NCBI GenBank assembly: GCA_017516075.1
Contig: JAFWDS010000007.1
Location: 1-43,249 of the forward strand
DNA: 43,249 nt
Origin: Candidatus Saccharimonadota bacterium
GTDB lineage: Bacteria > Patescibacteriota > Saccharimonadia > Saccharimonadales > Saccharimonadaceae
Direction of reading: 5' to 3'
Below, one piece after another: positions 21,648 to 30,300 of this stretch. The notes under the pieces are model-generated. The model searched no databases. It was given only the letters and a program-made list of their open reading frames with translations, and was not told where the DNA came from. Numbering within the stretch: the stretch's first letter is position 1; each line of letters begins with the position of its first letter. The translations under genes were made by a program, and so were the position numbers.

Positions 21648-22307
21648 CTATCCCTCCGCCAGCTTATATCCTAGTCCACGCACTGTCACGATTTTCGCAC
21701 GGCTTTTTAACCCCTTTAGCGTTTTTCGAAGTCGCGAAATATAAGTCTCCACATAGTTTTCGTCGTAAATATTCTCCTCTCCCCAGATTTTTGCCAACAA
21801 ATGCTCTTTGCTAATCAATTTATCCGGATTCGTCATGAATTCGGTGATAATCTCCGCTTCTTTTGCGGTCAGTTGCACTTCATTCAAAGTCGCATTGTTC
21901 TTGTCGAGCACTAGATTGCTATAAGTAATCTGTCCAGTATCAACCTTTTTTGGACGACGCGCTACTGCCTTAATCCTAGCTACAAGTTCCGCCGTCTTAA
22001 AAGGCTTTGCTAGATAATCGTCCGCACCTTTGTCTAGGTGTCCCACTTTTGTTTCCACTTCCGATAACGCAGAAAGCATAATCACTGGCGTCTGTACATT
22101 TTTTTCACGCATGCGTTTCAGAATGTCTGTCCCCGACAACTTTGGTAGCATAATATCCAGCACCACGCAATCATAAATATCTTTCAACGCTTTATCCAAA
22201 CCTTCCTCACCATCGCGCGCCAAATCCACCATCATACCCTGTTTTTCAAGATTGTGCTTCACGGCTCCAGCTAGTAGTTCCGCATCCTCAACATACAATA
22301 TTCGCAT
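21648..22307 (-). CDS. OmpR-family response regulator
   Basis: A 219-residue regulator. The receiver domain has acidic pocket E7/D8, phosphoacceptor Asp51 in VVLDIMLPK, Thr/Ser in IMLSALSE and Lys101 in YLAKPF. The C-terminal winged helix has the usual LTAKEAEIITEFM and NYVETYISRLRKTL, then IVTVRGLGYKL. It is the partner of the kinase encoded downstream. SD TAGGAGA lies 5 bases before ATG. Target genes cannot be read from the window. There is no sign of a specific regulon site. Confidence 0.94.
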   Translation of the reverse strand: MRILYVEDAELLAGAVKHNLEKQGMMVDLARDGEEGLDKALKDIYDCVVLDIMLPKLSGTDILKRMREKNVQTPVIMLSALSEVETKVGHLDKGADDYLAKPFKTAELVARIKAVARRPKKVDTGQITYSNLVLDKNNATLNEVQLTAKEAEIITEFMTNPDKLISKEHLLAKIWGEENIYDENYVETYISRLRKTLKGLKSRAKIVTVRGLGYKLAEG

Positions 22308-22379
22308 ATATTCTCCTATTTAATTTATAGCTTAATTATGCGGTTCCAAACTCAAACCAACCTAAAAACCTTCCATCTA

Positions 22380-23345
22380 TTATTTATCCCACGGAAATTC
22401 GCGCCCATAGTGTCCGTACTCTGCGGTTTTTTCGTAAATCGGACGTTTTAAATCCAGATATTTAATAATACCGCGCGGAGTCAAATCGTATCCTTCGATT
22501 TCTTCTGGTTTGCCGTCAATAATTACGGTTTTTTCTAGAGGTTCCGCATAGCCAATCGCATAGGCTAATCGTACCAACACTTCGTGAGCCTTGCGTTTGC
22601 GGAGATAATCTACCGCGATTCTACGCGCCATATAGGCGGCAGAACGATCCACTTTTGACGGATCCTTGCCAGAATAGCATCCGCCGCCAATCGCAACCCT
22701 CGGCCCATAATTATCAACAATTAATTTACGTCCAGTGAGCCCTGTGTCTGCATCGAAGCCACCTTGGCTCCAGTCACCAGCTGGGTTAATGTGTAATTCC
22801 AATTTGCCATCTAATTTCTCGGTGGATATAAATTCTCGCACTATTTTCTCTAGCTCATCATGCGACACGTTTTGAAAGCTCGCCACAATTGAATCGATCG
22901 TTCCATCCGGAGCAATTGTGATTTGAGTCTTGCCATCAAAAGCATATTTGTTATAAATAAATTGATTAAGCTTCCGCGCTAACACTTCTTCCAAAGGCAA
23001 AAGTTCTGGCGTCTCATCACAGGCGTAACCAATCATGATTCCCTGGTCTCCAGCCCCACCAGTATCCACGCCGGCAGCAATTTCTGGTGACTGTTTCACG
23101 ATTTTGGTATGTACCTCTACATCTGATCCAGCAATCCGGTGAACAATCGCTGGGATATCTACTTCATCTGCTGTCGAAGTGATTTCGCCGGTCACAAAAA
23201 CCACGCCATGTCCGCCGCAAGTTTCTGCTGCCACGCGCGCATCCGGATCTTTCTTGAGGTACGCATCCAGAATTGCATCACTAATTCTGTCACATAATTT
23301 GTCTGGGTGTTTTGGAGAAACGCTCTCCGCTGTTCTGTAGAACAT
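22380..23345 (-). CDS. metK: S-adenosylmethionine synthetase, compact form
   Basis: A 321-residue enzyme making S-adenosylmethionine from ATP and methionine. Signature parts are SPKHPDKLCDRISDAILDAY, GGHGVVFVTGEI, GAGDQGIMIGYACDETPELL, then RKLIVDNYGPRVAIGGGCYS and GKDPSKVDRSAAYMARRIA. It is about 60 residues shorter than E. coli MetK (384), mostly in the region after residue 60 and the C-terminal end. Catalytic loops are intact. SD GAAAGGAAAG precedes the ATG and immediately follows the riboswitch aptamer, so control is likely at translation start. Confidence 0.96.
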   Translation of the reverse strand: MFYRTAESVSPKHPDKLCDRISDAILDAYLKKDPDARVAAETCGGHGVVFVTGEITSTADEVDIPAIVHRIAGSDVEVHTKIVKQSPEIAAGVDTGGAGDQGIMIGYACDETPELLPLEEVLARKLNQFIYNKYAFDGKTQITIAPDGTIDSIVASFQNVSHDELEKIVREFISTEKLDGKLELHINPAGDWSQGGFDADTGLTGRKLIVDNYGPRVAIGGGCYSGKDPSKVDRSAAYMARRIAVDYLRKRKAHEVLVRLAYAIGYAEPLEKTVIIDGKPEEIEGYDLTPRGIIKYLDLKRPIYEKTAEYGHYGREFPWDK

Positions 23346-23355
23346 ATCTTTCCTT

Positions 23356-23432
23356 TCTGGTCGGATTTACCACCTTGGCATATGCTAGGTTGGCAGGAGG
23401 TCAACGGGCCGTTCCCTCGCCCCTTCTTGATA
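23356..23432 (-). promoter_or_regulatory. SAM riboswitch (SAM-I/SAM-IV clan)
   Basis: On the minus strand the 77-base leader reads TATCAAGAAGGGG-CGAGGGA-AC-GGCCC-GTTGACCTCC-TGCCAACC, then a small stem TAGCATATGCCA, then AAGGTGGTAAATCC-GACCAGA. These are the conserved blocks of SAM-I type aptamers in order. The metK SD follows within a few bases and no terminator hairpin is seen, so it should act on translation. The promoter -10 TGCTATAAT is at plus 23447-23452. Confidence 0.9.
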
Positions 23433-23460
23433 CTAATAATGCTACGATTATAGCACGTTG

Positions 23461-23477
23461 CGTGGTAAAATAAAAAT
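23461..23477 (+). promoter_or_regulatory. Leaderless promoter of the glycosyltransferase gene
   Basis: TGGTAAAAT with hexamer 23466-23471 and a 6-base gap to ATG 23478; divergent from the metK promoter. Confidence 0.6.
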
Positions 23478-24713
23478 ATGAAGATTGCGATTTTCAGTGA
23501 TTGCTATTTAGATCTTACTGGGGGCATTACCAGCTCCATCAACGCCCAAAAGCAAGCTCTCGAAACACTCGGCCACAAGGTCTATATTTTTAGCACCGGT
23601 TACCCGCGCTCTAGTAGTGAAATCAAAAAACTCTCGACTCAAAACATTTTCCAAGTCCCCAGTTGCAAATTGTTCTTTCGTGGTGTCACACCGGTGCCGC
23701 GCCGTCCAGATATTATCGAAAAATGGCTCCTCCGTGAGCACCCCGAAATCAAGGAGTTTGATATTTTCTATGTTCACTACGAAGCCGGTTGTTCTATTGC
23801 TGGTCTTCGCCTGGGTAAAAAACTCCATATCCCCACGTTCCAGGTCATGCACGGACGCGAAGATATGGGTGCTACAAACATTATCCCATTCGGGTTTCGC
23901 ACCATCGTTGCAACACTGCTTAATTGGTTTCATTCTTGGTTTATTCCGCACGAAATTACTATTAGAAGAGATGATTATCTTGCCGATACCATCGCCAAAG
24001 CTAAAATGTGGACCATGATGGTAAATCACGCCAACTACGCTGATTATGTCATCTGCCCTTCGCATCATTTCGCTAAAAAACTCCAACATTACGGCGTCAA
24101 ACACCAAATCCACATCCTGCCAAATGGTTACAAAGATTCCAATTACCCCAGTCACCCTCCGCTTAAAACTTTGCATCAAGGTGAGTCACTCAAAATGATT
24201 TGGCACTCTCGTCTTTCGGGCGAAAAGCGCATCCTGCCGTTTTTGAAAACTCTCACTTTAGTTGCAGATAATTACCATCTAGATATTTACGGCGATGGCC
24301 CAGATTTTAAGAAAGCCCAGCGTTTTGCTAGGCGCCAGCATCTGAATGTCAAATTTCACGGCAACACCGACTTTGCTAAGTTCCAAACTACCCTTCAAAA
24401 CTCGCATTTGGATATTCTAGCCTCGTATAATTTCGATAACTATCCACTAACTCTCGTCGAAGCCGAAGCGCACGGCGTGCCGGTTTTTATTTGCGACAAA
24501 GATATGCAAGAAATCATTCCAAAAGGTAGCTTCGTGATGAGCTCTGGCCCTTCGCCCGCCGCCATGACCGCCGCTCTAAATGATTTGCTCGCTCATCCAG
24601 AACGCATCGAAAAAATGAGCCAAATTATGCTAAAGCATCGTGATGAAGTTTTGATTAGTAGCCGCATCAAAGAATTGCTAAGAATCTTTAATTCTGCGAT
24701 TTCGAAACCTTAA
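23478..24713 (+). CDS. GT4-family glycosyltransferase
   Basis: A 411-residue GT-B enzyme. The N-terminal domain begins MKIAIFSDCYLDLTGGITSS with the usual Gly-rich nucleotide-fold loop. The C-terminal domain has HILPNGY, HSRLSGEKRILPFLKTL, IYGDGPD and the donor-binding E-x7-E type segment TLVEAEAHGVPVF. It resembles 1,2-diacylglycerol 3-glucosyltransferases that make membrane glycolipids. A lipid role fits with the CDP-alcohol phosphatidyltransferase gene 22 bases downstream. It lacks a membrane segment and probably binds the membrane peripherally. The exact substrate is not shown by the sequence. Confidence 0.9.
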   Translation: MKIAIFSDCYLDLTGGITSSINAQKQALETLGHKVYIFSTGYPRSSSEIKKLSTQNIFQVPSCKLFFRGVTPVPRRPDIIEKWLLREHPEIKEFDIFYVHYEAGCSIAGLRLGKKLHIPTFQVMHGREDMGATNIIPFGFRTIVATLLNWFHSWFIPHEITIRRDDYLADTIAKAKMWTMMVNHANYADYVICPSHHFAKKLQHYGVKHQIHILPNGYKDSNYPSHPPLKTLHQGESLKMIWHSRLSGEKRILPFLKTLTLVADNYHLDIYGDGPDFKKAQRFARRQHLNVKFHGNTDFAKFQTTLQNSHLDILASYNFDNYPLTLVEAEAHGVPVFICDKDMQEIIPKGSFVMSSGPSPAAMTAALNDLLAHPERIEKMSQIMLKHRDEVLISSRIKELLRIFNSAISKP

Positions 24714-24718
24714 AAATT

Positions 24719-24735
24719 TCTGTTATAATTATCTT
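24719..24735 (+). promoter_or_regulatory. Leaderless promoter of the phosphatidyltransferase gene
   Basis: CTGTTATAAT with hexamer 24724-24729 and a 6-base gap to ATG 24736. Confidence 0.7.
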
Positions 24736-25389
24736 ATGAGATATTTAGCAGATTTATTAACCTTAATCAGATTCATTCTAAGTATTGTTTTGATAGCATT
24801 GGCTTTTGTCGGCTCGCCCGCCGAAAACGCCTTTATCGTCTTTCTGACCGCCGAGCTCACCGATACTTTCGATGGTACTTGCGCTCGCAAATGGCCATTT
24901 CCCAAAAACAAGGTGCCCAAATATCGCAAATACGCCGCCCAATACGACATGATTTCGGATGTCTTGCTCGCGGCCGGTCAGGTACTATTCTGCACTCTGC
25001 AAATCAACTGGATTGCCGGCCTCGTCGTGATCATCTACTATACGGTGGTTTGTGGTGCCTTGGAGCTCATTTTATACGGCAAATTCTTTGGCCATCCCGA
25101 TAATTGTACAGAAAATTCTCTTACTCGTCGCAACTTTCCACTCGCCAAAAAAATCGTCCTCGCACGCCGCTATCTTTATACAATTTGCCTCGGTATCATC
25201 AATGCTTTCATCCTCTTTGCAACTAGCTGGCCGCTACCGGTCAAAATCGGTCTATTCATCTTCGGCTGCTCTATCTTTGTGTTCATCTGGTTCTTCCTGC
25301 GCCAACGCCGCAAAAACGTCTCTCGCGACGCCGTCCACATCGAAAAAGAACTTTCAAATTCCGCCAAAAAATCATCAAAATCCAAATAA
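24736..25389 (+). CDS. CDP-alcohol phosphatidyltransferase (PgsA-like)
   Basis: A 217-residue integral membrane enzyme of the CDP-alcohol phosphatidyltransferase family, which joins a CDP-lipid to an alcohol to make phospholipids. About five to six membrane segments are visible. The family motif is present but changed: D43-x2-D46-G47-x2-A50-R51, then D71-x3-D75, with 15 residues instead of 8 before the position normally Gly, which is Ala67 here. The aspartates that bind metal and CDP are kept. The inserted stretch is basic (RKWPFPKNKVPKYRK). The tail is charged and Lys/Ser-rich. The gene is convergent with the 259-aa gene, one base apart. Confidence 0.85.
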   Translation: MRYLADLLTLIRFILSIVLIALAFVGSPAENAFIVFLTAELTDTFDGTCARKWPFPKNKVPKYRKYAAQYDMISDVLLAAGQVLFCTLQINWIAGLVVIIYYTVVCGALELILYGKFFGHPDNCTENSLTRRNFPLAKKIVLARRYLYTICLGIINAFILFATSWPLPVKIGLFIFGCSIFVFIWFFLRQRRKNVSRDAVHIEKELSNSAKKSSKSK

Positions 25390-25390
25390 A

Positions 25391-26170
25391 CTACTGAAAC
25401 ACCGCGCAGGCCGTCGCGTCTACTACTCTGCTTGGATTGTACAGATTCATTCCGGCGATTTTTGCCGCCATTTCTCCACTCCAAAGCATTAGCGGCGAGT
25501 AGCCGGATTTAGCTAGCGGCACCGCTTTTATCAGGCCGTTCCCCGCCACCAAAATCTGCTCATTATGTAGTGTTACGACGCACACCGGATAGCTCAATGT
25601 GAATTTATGCAATACCTCCACCACTTGCACCAGAGATTGAGACATCAAAAGCATTTTGGGATAATACACTGCGCGTAGCAATTTTTGTAATTGTGCCACC
25701 GAAGCAAAGATAATCAGATTCTCATTCATCAGCCATCTGTCTGGCTGATTCTCAACCAGTAAATCCACGCTGTCTCGCGTAATCAGTGTCATTTTTTCGG
25801 AACTTTTTACCGCGCTTGATAATCCCCGCCCAGTTACCGAATTTCGCGACAAATCTCCAATCACCAGATTAAAATCTGCCACATTAAACACATCAACTAG
25901 CTCCTGACTCTCATTAAACGACCCCGATTCGCTAGATGGCAAAAACTTAAAATTCGGCAAAACCGGCAATTTTCCCTTCAAAGCGTCCGGCAAAACCAGC
26001 CACACATCTTGTACTGGATAATTCGCAGCCATATACTCCGCCACTTTCACTTCTGTACGAAAATTTCCACTGCACCCCCCAATCACATTCATCGACCCCT
26101 GTTTTCTCTCTGGGATATTCCATTTAAGATCCTCGTATGGATTCTTATCTAGTTTTTCAAAAAAGTCCAT
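25391..26170 (-). CDS. Hypothetical protein, third gene of the smpB operon
   Basis: A 259-residue soluble protein I cannot place firmly. Visible parts are NVIGGCSGNFRTEVKVAEYM, DVWLVLPDALKG, ADFNLVIGDLSRNSVTGRGL, LWSGEMAAKIAG and VVDATACAVF. The order of a Gly-rich strand, LVIG-D/L-S and an end segment with GEMA resembles a degenerate ribokinase-like NAD(P)H-hydrate dehydratase (YjeF C-terminal) fold. Its expected catalytic G-D-x-L-A-G motif is missing. The SD GGAGG lies in the last codons of xth and the ATG follows its stop directly. Confidence 0.6.
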   Translation of the reverse strand: MDFFEKLDKNPYEDLKWNIPERKQGSMNVIGGCSGNFRTEVKVAEYMAANYPVQDVWLVLPDALKGKLPVLPNFKFLPSSESGSFNESQELVDVFNVADFNLVIGDLSRNSVTGRGLSSAVKSSEKMTLITRDSVDLLVENQPDRWLMNENLIIFASVAQLQKLLRAVYYPKMLLMSQSLVQVVEVLHKFTLSYPVCVVTLHNEQILVAGNGLIKAVPLAKSGYSPLMLWSGEMAAKIAGMNLYNPSRVVDATACAVFQ

Positions 26171-26956
26171 CTATACCTCCAATTCTATCGATATCGGGCA
26201 GTGGTCCGAACCCATCACGTCTTCATGAATCTCCGCCGACTTCAGCTTCGAAAGCAGCTTTTCTGATACAAAGAAATAATCAATCCTCCACCCTACATTA
26301 TTCTCGCGCGCATGCCCCCAGTGTGACCACCAAGTGTAACGTACAGATTCCGGATTTAGTTTCCGAAACGTATCTATAAGTCCAGCATTAATCATATTCG
26401 TAATCCCCTGTCTTTCCTCATCGGTAAACCCAGCCGAATGGTGATTGGTCTTGGGTCTCGCGATATCGATTTCCTCATGCGCGGCGTTAAAATCCCCGCA
26501 TACCACCACTGGTTTCGTTTTCTCTAATTCCTTCAAATACCTCAAGAACTCTGGGTCCCACTTTTTTTCGCGCAAGCCTAATCTCTCCAGTTCATTTTTA
26601 GAGTTTGGCGTATAGACATCCACCAAGAAAAACTCCTCAAACTCCGCCATCAAAACTCTCCCCTCCGTCAGAGGGTCGCCAAACTCATCCGCGAGTTTCA
26701 TCTCTGTCGGCAAATCATTCCTCACTGACAAAGGTTTAATTTTGGTAAATATCGCTGTCCCAGCATATCCTGGCCGCTCAGCCGAATTCCAAAGTTCTTC
26801 ATATTCCGGTAAATCAATCTCCGCCTGCCCCTGTTTTGCCTTAGTCTCTTGCAAACACAAAATATCCGGCTGGTATTTCTCAATAAACCCACCTAGAGCC
26901 CCCTTCCGTATCACCGCCCGGAGTCCATTCACATTCCACGAAAAAATCTTAAGCAT
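26171..26956 (-). CDS. xth: Exodeoxyribonuclease III
   Basis: A 261-residue AP endonuclease / 3'-5' exonuclease for base excision repair. All catalytic blocks are present: FSWNVNGLRA, LCLQETKA (metal-binding Glu), YTPNSK, CGDFNAAH (Asp and Asn), WRIDYFFVS and the closing SDHCPI (Asp-His pair). The start MLKIFSWN is chosen for the SD AGAGGTAGAT; a 13-residue upstream extension runs into smpB. The ATG overlaps the last 8 bases of smpB, so the two are translationally coupled. Confidence 0.95.
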   Translation of the reverse strand: MLKIFSWNVNGLRAVIRKGALGGFIEKYQPDILCLQETKAKQGQAEIDLPEYEELWNSAERPGYAGTAIFTKIKPLSVRNDLPTEMKLADEFGDPLTEGRVLMAEFEEFFLVDVYTPNSKNELERLGLREKKWDPEFLRYLKELEKTKPVVVCGDFNAAHEEIDIARPKTNHHSAGFTDEERQGITNMINAGLIDTFRKLNPESVRYTWWSHWGHARENNVGWRIDYFFVSEKLLSKLKSAEIHEDVMGSDHCPISIELEV

Positions 26957-27365
26957 ATCTACCTCTTTCAATATCTCTTTTCTTAATAGTCTCACGCTTG
27001 TCGTATTTCTTCTTACCTTTACCTACTGCAATCACTAGTTTGATATGCCGCGAGCCGCCGAGTAGTTTCACCGGCACAATCGTAGAGCCAGCCACCTTTT
27101 CTCGCTCCAGAGCGGTAATCTGTTTCCGAGTCGCGAGAAGCTTGATATTTCTCGCCGTATCTGCTCCCAGTGTCAAATTATTTAGCCACAGTTCCCCAGC
27201 TCGCACCGTCACAAAAGAGCCTTTCAGTTGTACATGATGGTCGCGAATCGCCCTCACCTCTGGCCCAGAGAGAACCATCCCCGCCGTCAGCTCATCGCCC
27301 AAAATATAATCGAACCTCGCCTTTCGATTCACAGTCACCATATCTGACACTTTTTTCTTCTTCAT
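26949..27365 (-). CDS. smpB: SsrA-binding protein SmpB
   Basis: A 138-residue RNA-binding protein that delivers tmRNA to stalled ribosomes. Typical elements are NRKARFDYILGDELTAGMVL, GPEVRAIR, GSFVTVRAGELWLNNL, a KLLATRKQI segment and the C-terminal GKKKYDKRETIKKRD tail that forms a helix in the mRNA channel. The mRNA is predicted leaderless: TGTGGTATAAT (hexamer 27372-27377 on minus) ends 6 bases before ATG. It is first in the smpB-xth-259aa operon. The tmRNA gene itself was not found in the window. Confidence 0.97.
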   Translation of the reverse strand: MKKKKVSDMVTVNRKARFDYILGDELTAGMVLSGPEVRAIRDHHVQLKGSFVTVRAGELWLNNLTLGADTARNIKLLATRKQITALEREKVAGSTIVPVKLLGGSRHIKLVIAVGKGKKKYDKRETIKKRDIERGRYA

Positions 27366-27382
27366 ACCTAGATTATACCACA
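27366..27382 (-). promoter_or_regulatory. Leaderless promoter of the smpB operon
   Basis: TGTGGTATAAT on the minus strand with a 6-base gap to the smpB ATG; it lies between the dnaE stop (27385) and smpB. Confidence 0.75.
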
Positions 27383-27384
27383 GG

Positions 27385-30300
27385 CTAACAGACCTTCACC
27401 TTGTCCTCTCCTACCAGCTCTTTCAAACCAGAGAGCAATTCTTCCGACACTTCCACCTTAAACGGCATCTTGAGCGGCCGTTTAGCTTCCCCCTCTTTCA
27501 TCACCAGCACCACCTCTTGCATCCCTAGATTCAAATCTGCGAGCCGCCGTATTCCCGTCAAAACCTCAGTATTCTCCATATCTTCAATTAAAACATACAA
27601 CCTCTCTTTGCGCGGGTCTTTCGGCGGCTCTTTCAAAATCCTCGGCGCCTCTGTATTCGGAGTTTCTTTCCGCGCTCCATTCCCACCATAAACCTTTTCT
27701 GCCGAACTAGTGAATCTCCGCCTTCTACCGCCATTATCAGCCGCTGCTACCGGAGCCCCCAGTTTTGTGCCGGTAGATTTATATGATTCCAGCGTTTCAT
27801 CTGATATCAGCTCAACACTCTCTGCCAATAATTTCACCTCCGAGCTAACTCTCCCATCCTTATCCTTCGCATTTACTCGCCCCTTCACCTTCACCACATT
27901 ATCTACCTCTAATTTTCCCCCAAACTCCGCAAACACCGACGGAAATACGATAAATTCCGCCTCGTCTGTCTTGTTTTCTATCTTTACGAACGCCATCTTG
28001 TCGCCTTTTTTGGTCAAAATCGACCTCACTGCTGTAATAATCCCTCCAATCGTCACAATTTTATTATCGTAGTCCGCTGATACCATGCTCATCGGGTGGG
28101 TTTGTTCCTCAAAATACGTATCGTATTTATCCAATGGGTGTGCCGAGAGGTATAGCCCCATCAAATCTCTCTCCCATAAGAGTTGCTCTTTCTCTGGGTG
28201 CTGCACTGGTGCTGTTTTAATTTCAACCTCAGGGACAACCCCAGCTTCACCCATCATGCCAAATAAATCCGTCTGCCCCGAACCAACATCCTTTTGTATT
28301 TTAGCTCCATACGCTTGAATTGCTTCGAGATTAAAGAGTAAATCCGACCTGGTTGCGCCAAAGCGATCAAACGCCCCAGTTTTAATAGCACCTTCCCAGG
28401 ATTTTTTATTGAATTTTGAAGAATCTACTCTTTTAGCGAAATCACAGACAGATTTAAATGGACCATTCTTGTCGCGTTCTGGAATTACCACTTCTTCTAC
28501 TAAAGCCTTCCCCATTCCCTTAATACCTGAAAGCCCAAACCGAATCGTTTTTTCGCCGCCCACGATACCGAAATCTCCATACGACTGGTTAATATCTGGG
28601 CCTAGGACCTTGAGCCCCATTTTCTTACATTCAGTCATTTCAATCGCCAGACGATCCGTCCACCGCATATCTGCGGTCATTAGCGCTGCCATAAAAGCAT
28701 CCGGGAAATGAGCTTTAAGATACGCCGTCCAATACGCAATTAAAGCGTAACACGCGGCGTGCGACTTATTGAAGCAGTAGTTTGCAAAATCTAGAAGCTG
28801 ACCCCAAAACGTCTCCGCAATTTCCTCGGTCGCTCCGCCAATCTCGACGGCGCCCTTAATAAACTCCGGCTTCACCTTTTTCATCAGATCGATCTTTTTC
28901 TTCCCCACGGCCTTACGCAGAGTATCCGCTTGCCCACCAGTGAATCCACACCATTCCTTAGAAATCTGCATGAACTGCTCTTGGTAAATCATGATTCCGT
29001 AGGTATTTTTCAAAGAGTTTTCAAGGCCTGGATGTAGATAAGTAATTGGTTCTTCGCCATGTTTACGCTTAATAAAAGAGTCAATAAACTGCATCGGTCC
29101 TGGACGATATAATGCCACCATAGCAATAATGTCTTCGAATGTTGACGCTTTCAAATCTTTCAAATATCGCTTCATTCCAGCAGATTCTAACTGAAATACG
29201 CCTGTTGTTTCCGCGCGCTGCAGTAGCGCATAAGTCTCTGGGTCGTCAAGTGGCAAATTCGATAAATCTATCTCGGTATTATATACTTTACGGATCATCC
29301 TTAGTGCATTATTAATTACTGAAAGGTTGGAAAGGCCTAGAAAATCCATCTTGAGAAGCCCCAACTCCTCCACTTGCCCCATCGGAAATTGTGCCGCAAT
29401 CGGACCCTTTGCTGATACTTCCAAAGGTAAAAACTTCACCAAATCATCTGGCGCAATAATCACCCCACAAGCGTGTACCCCATGGTTACGAATTGTTCCT
29501 TCGAGCCTTGATGCAAAACCAATCACTTCTTTTGAGGTTGGGTTAGTTTCGTACTCCTGTTTCAAATCCGGCACATCTTTGATGGCGTCAGATAGCTTAA
29601 CGTGATGCCCTTGCACTGGGTCTGGCACCATCTTGGCAAGCCTATCTGCCTCAGCGTATGGTACTTCCAGTACTCTCGCCACATCTCTTACTGCGTTTTT
29701 GGCCATCATTTTACCAAATGTCGCAATGTTAGACACCCTCGCCTCGCCATATTTATTAGTACAATACTCAATTACCTCATCACGTCTCGTGTCTTGAATA
29801 TCCGTATCGATATCTGGCATCGAAATCCTATCTGGGTTCAAAAATCTTTCAAAGAGTAAATCGTATTTCAAAGGGTCAAGCTCGGTAATTCTTAGCGCAT
29901 AGGCCAAAATCGCACCAGCTGCTGAGCCACGACCTGGTCCATACACGATTCTCTGAGACTTACCCCAGTTAATAAAATCCTGCACAATCAAGAAGTAACC
30001 ATTGTAGCCCATATGATCTACTACGGATAACTCATAATCAATTCTTGGCAATACTTTATGTTCTTCATCTCTCTCCGCGTCTACTTTTTCCAACATCTTT
30101 CGACACTCTTCCACCGATAAATCGACGGTTTCCTCAAGTTTTTTCCCGCCATAACGATAGACTAAACCCTGGAATACTAGCTTGTCTAGATAAGACTTCT
30201 CATCTTCGCCATCTGGCACTGGAAACTTCGGAATCAAAATCCTCCCCAGCTGCAAATCCACATCGCATCTTTCTGCAATTCGTTTGGTGTTCAGTATTGC

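Noticed and set aside
25391-26170. Naming the 259-aa gene NAD(P)H-hydrate dehydratase
   Set aside because: The resemblance is weak and the catalytic motif is absent; left as hypothetical.
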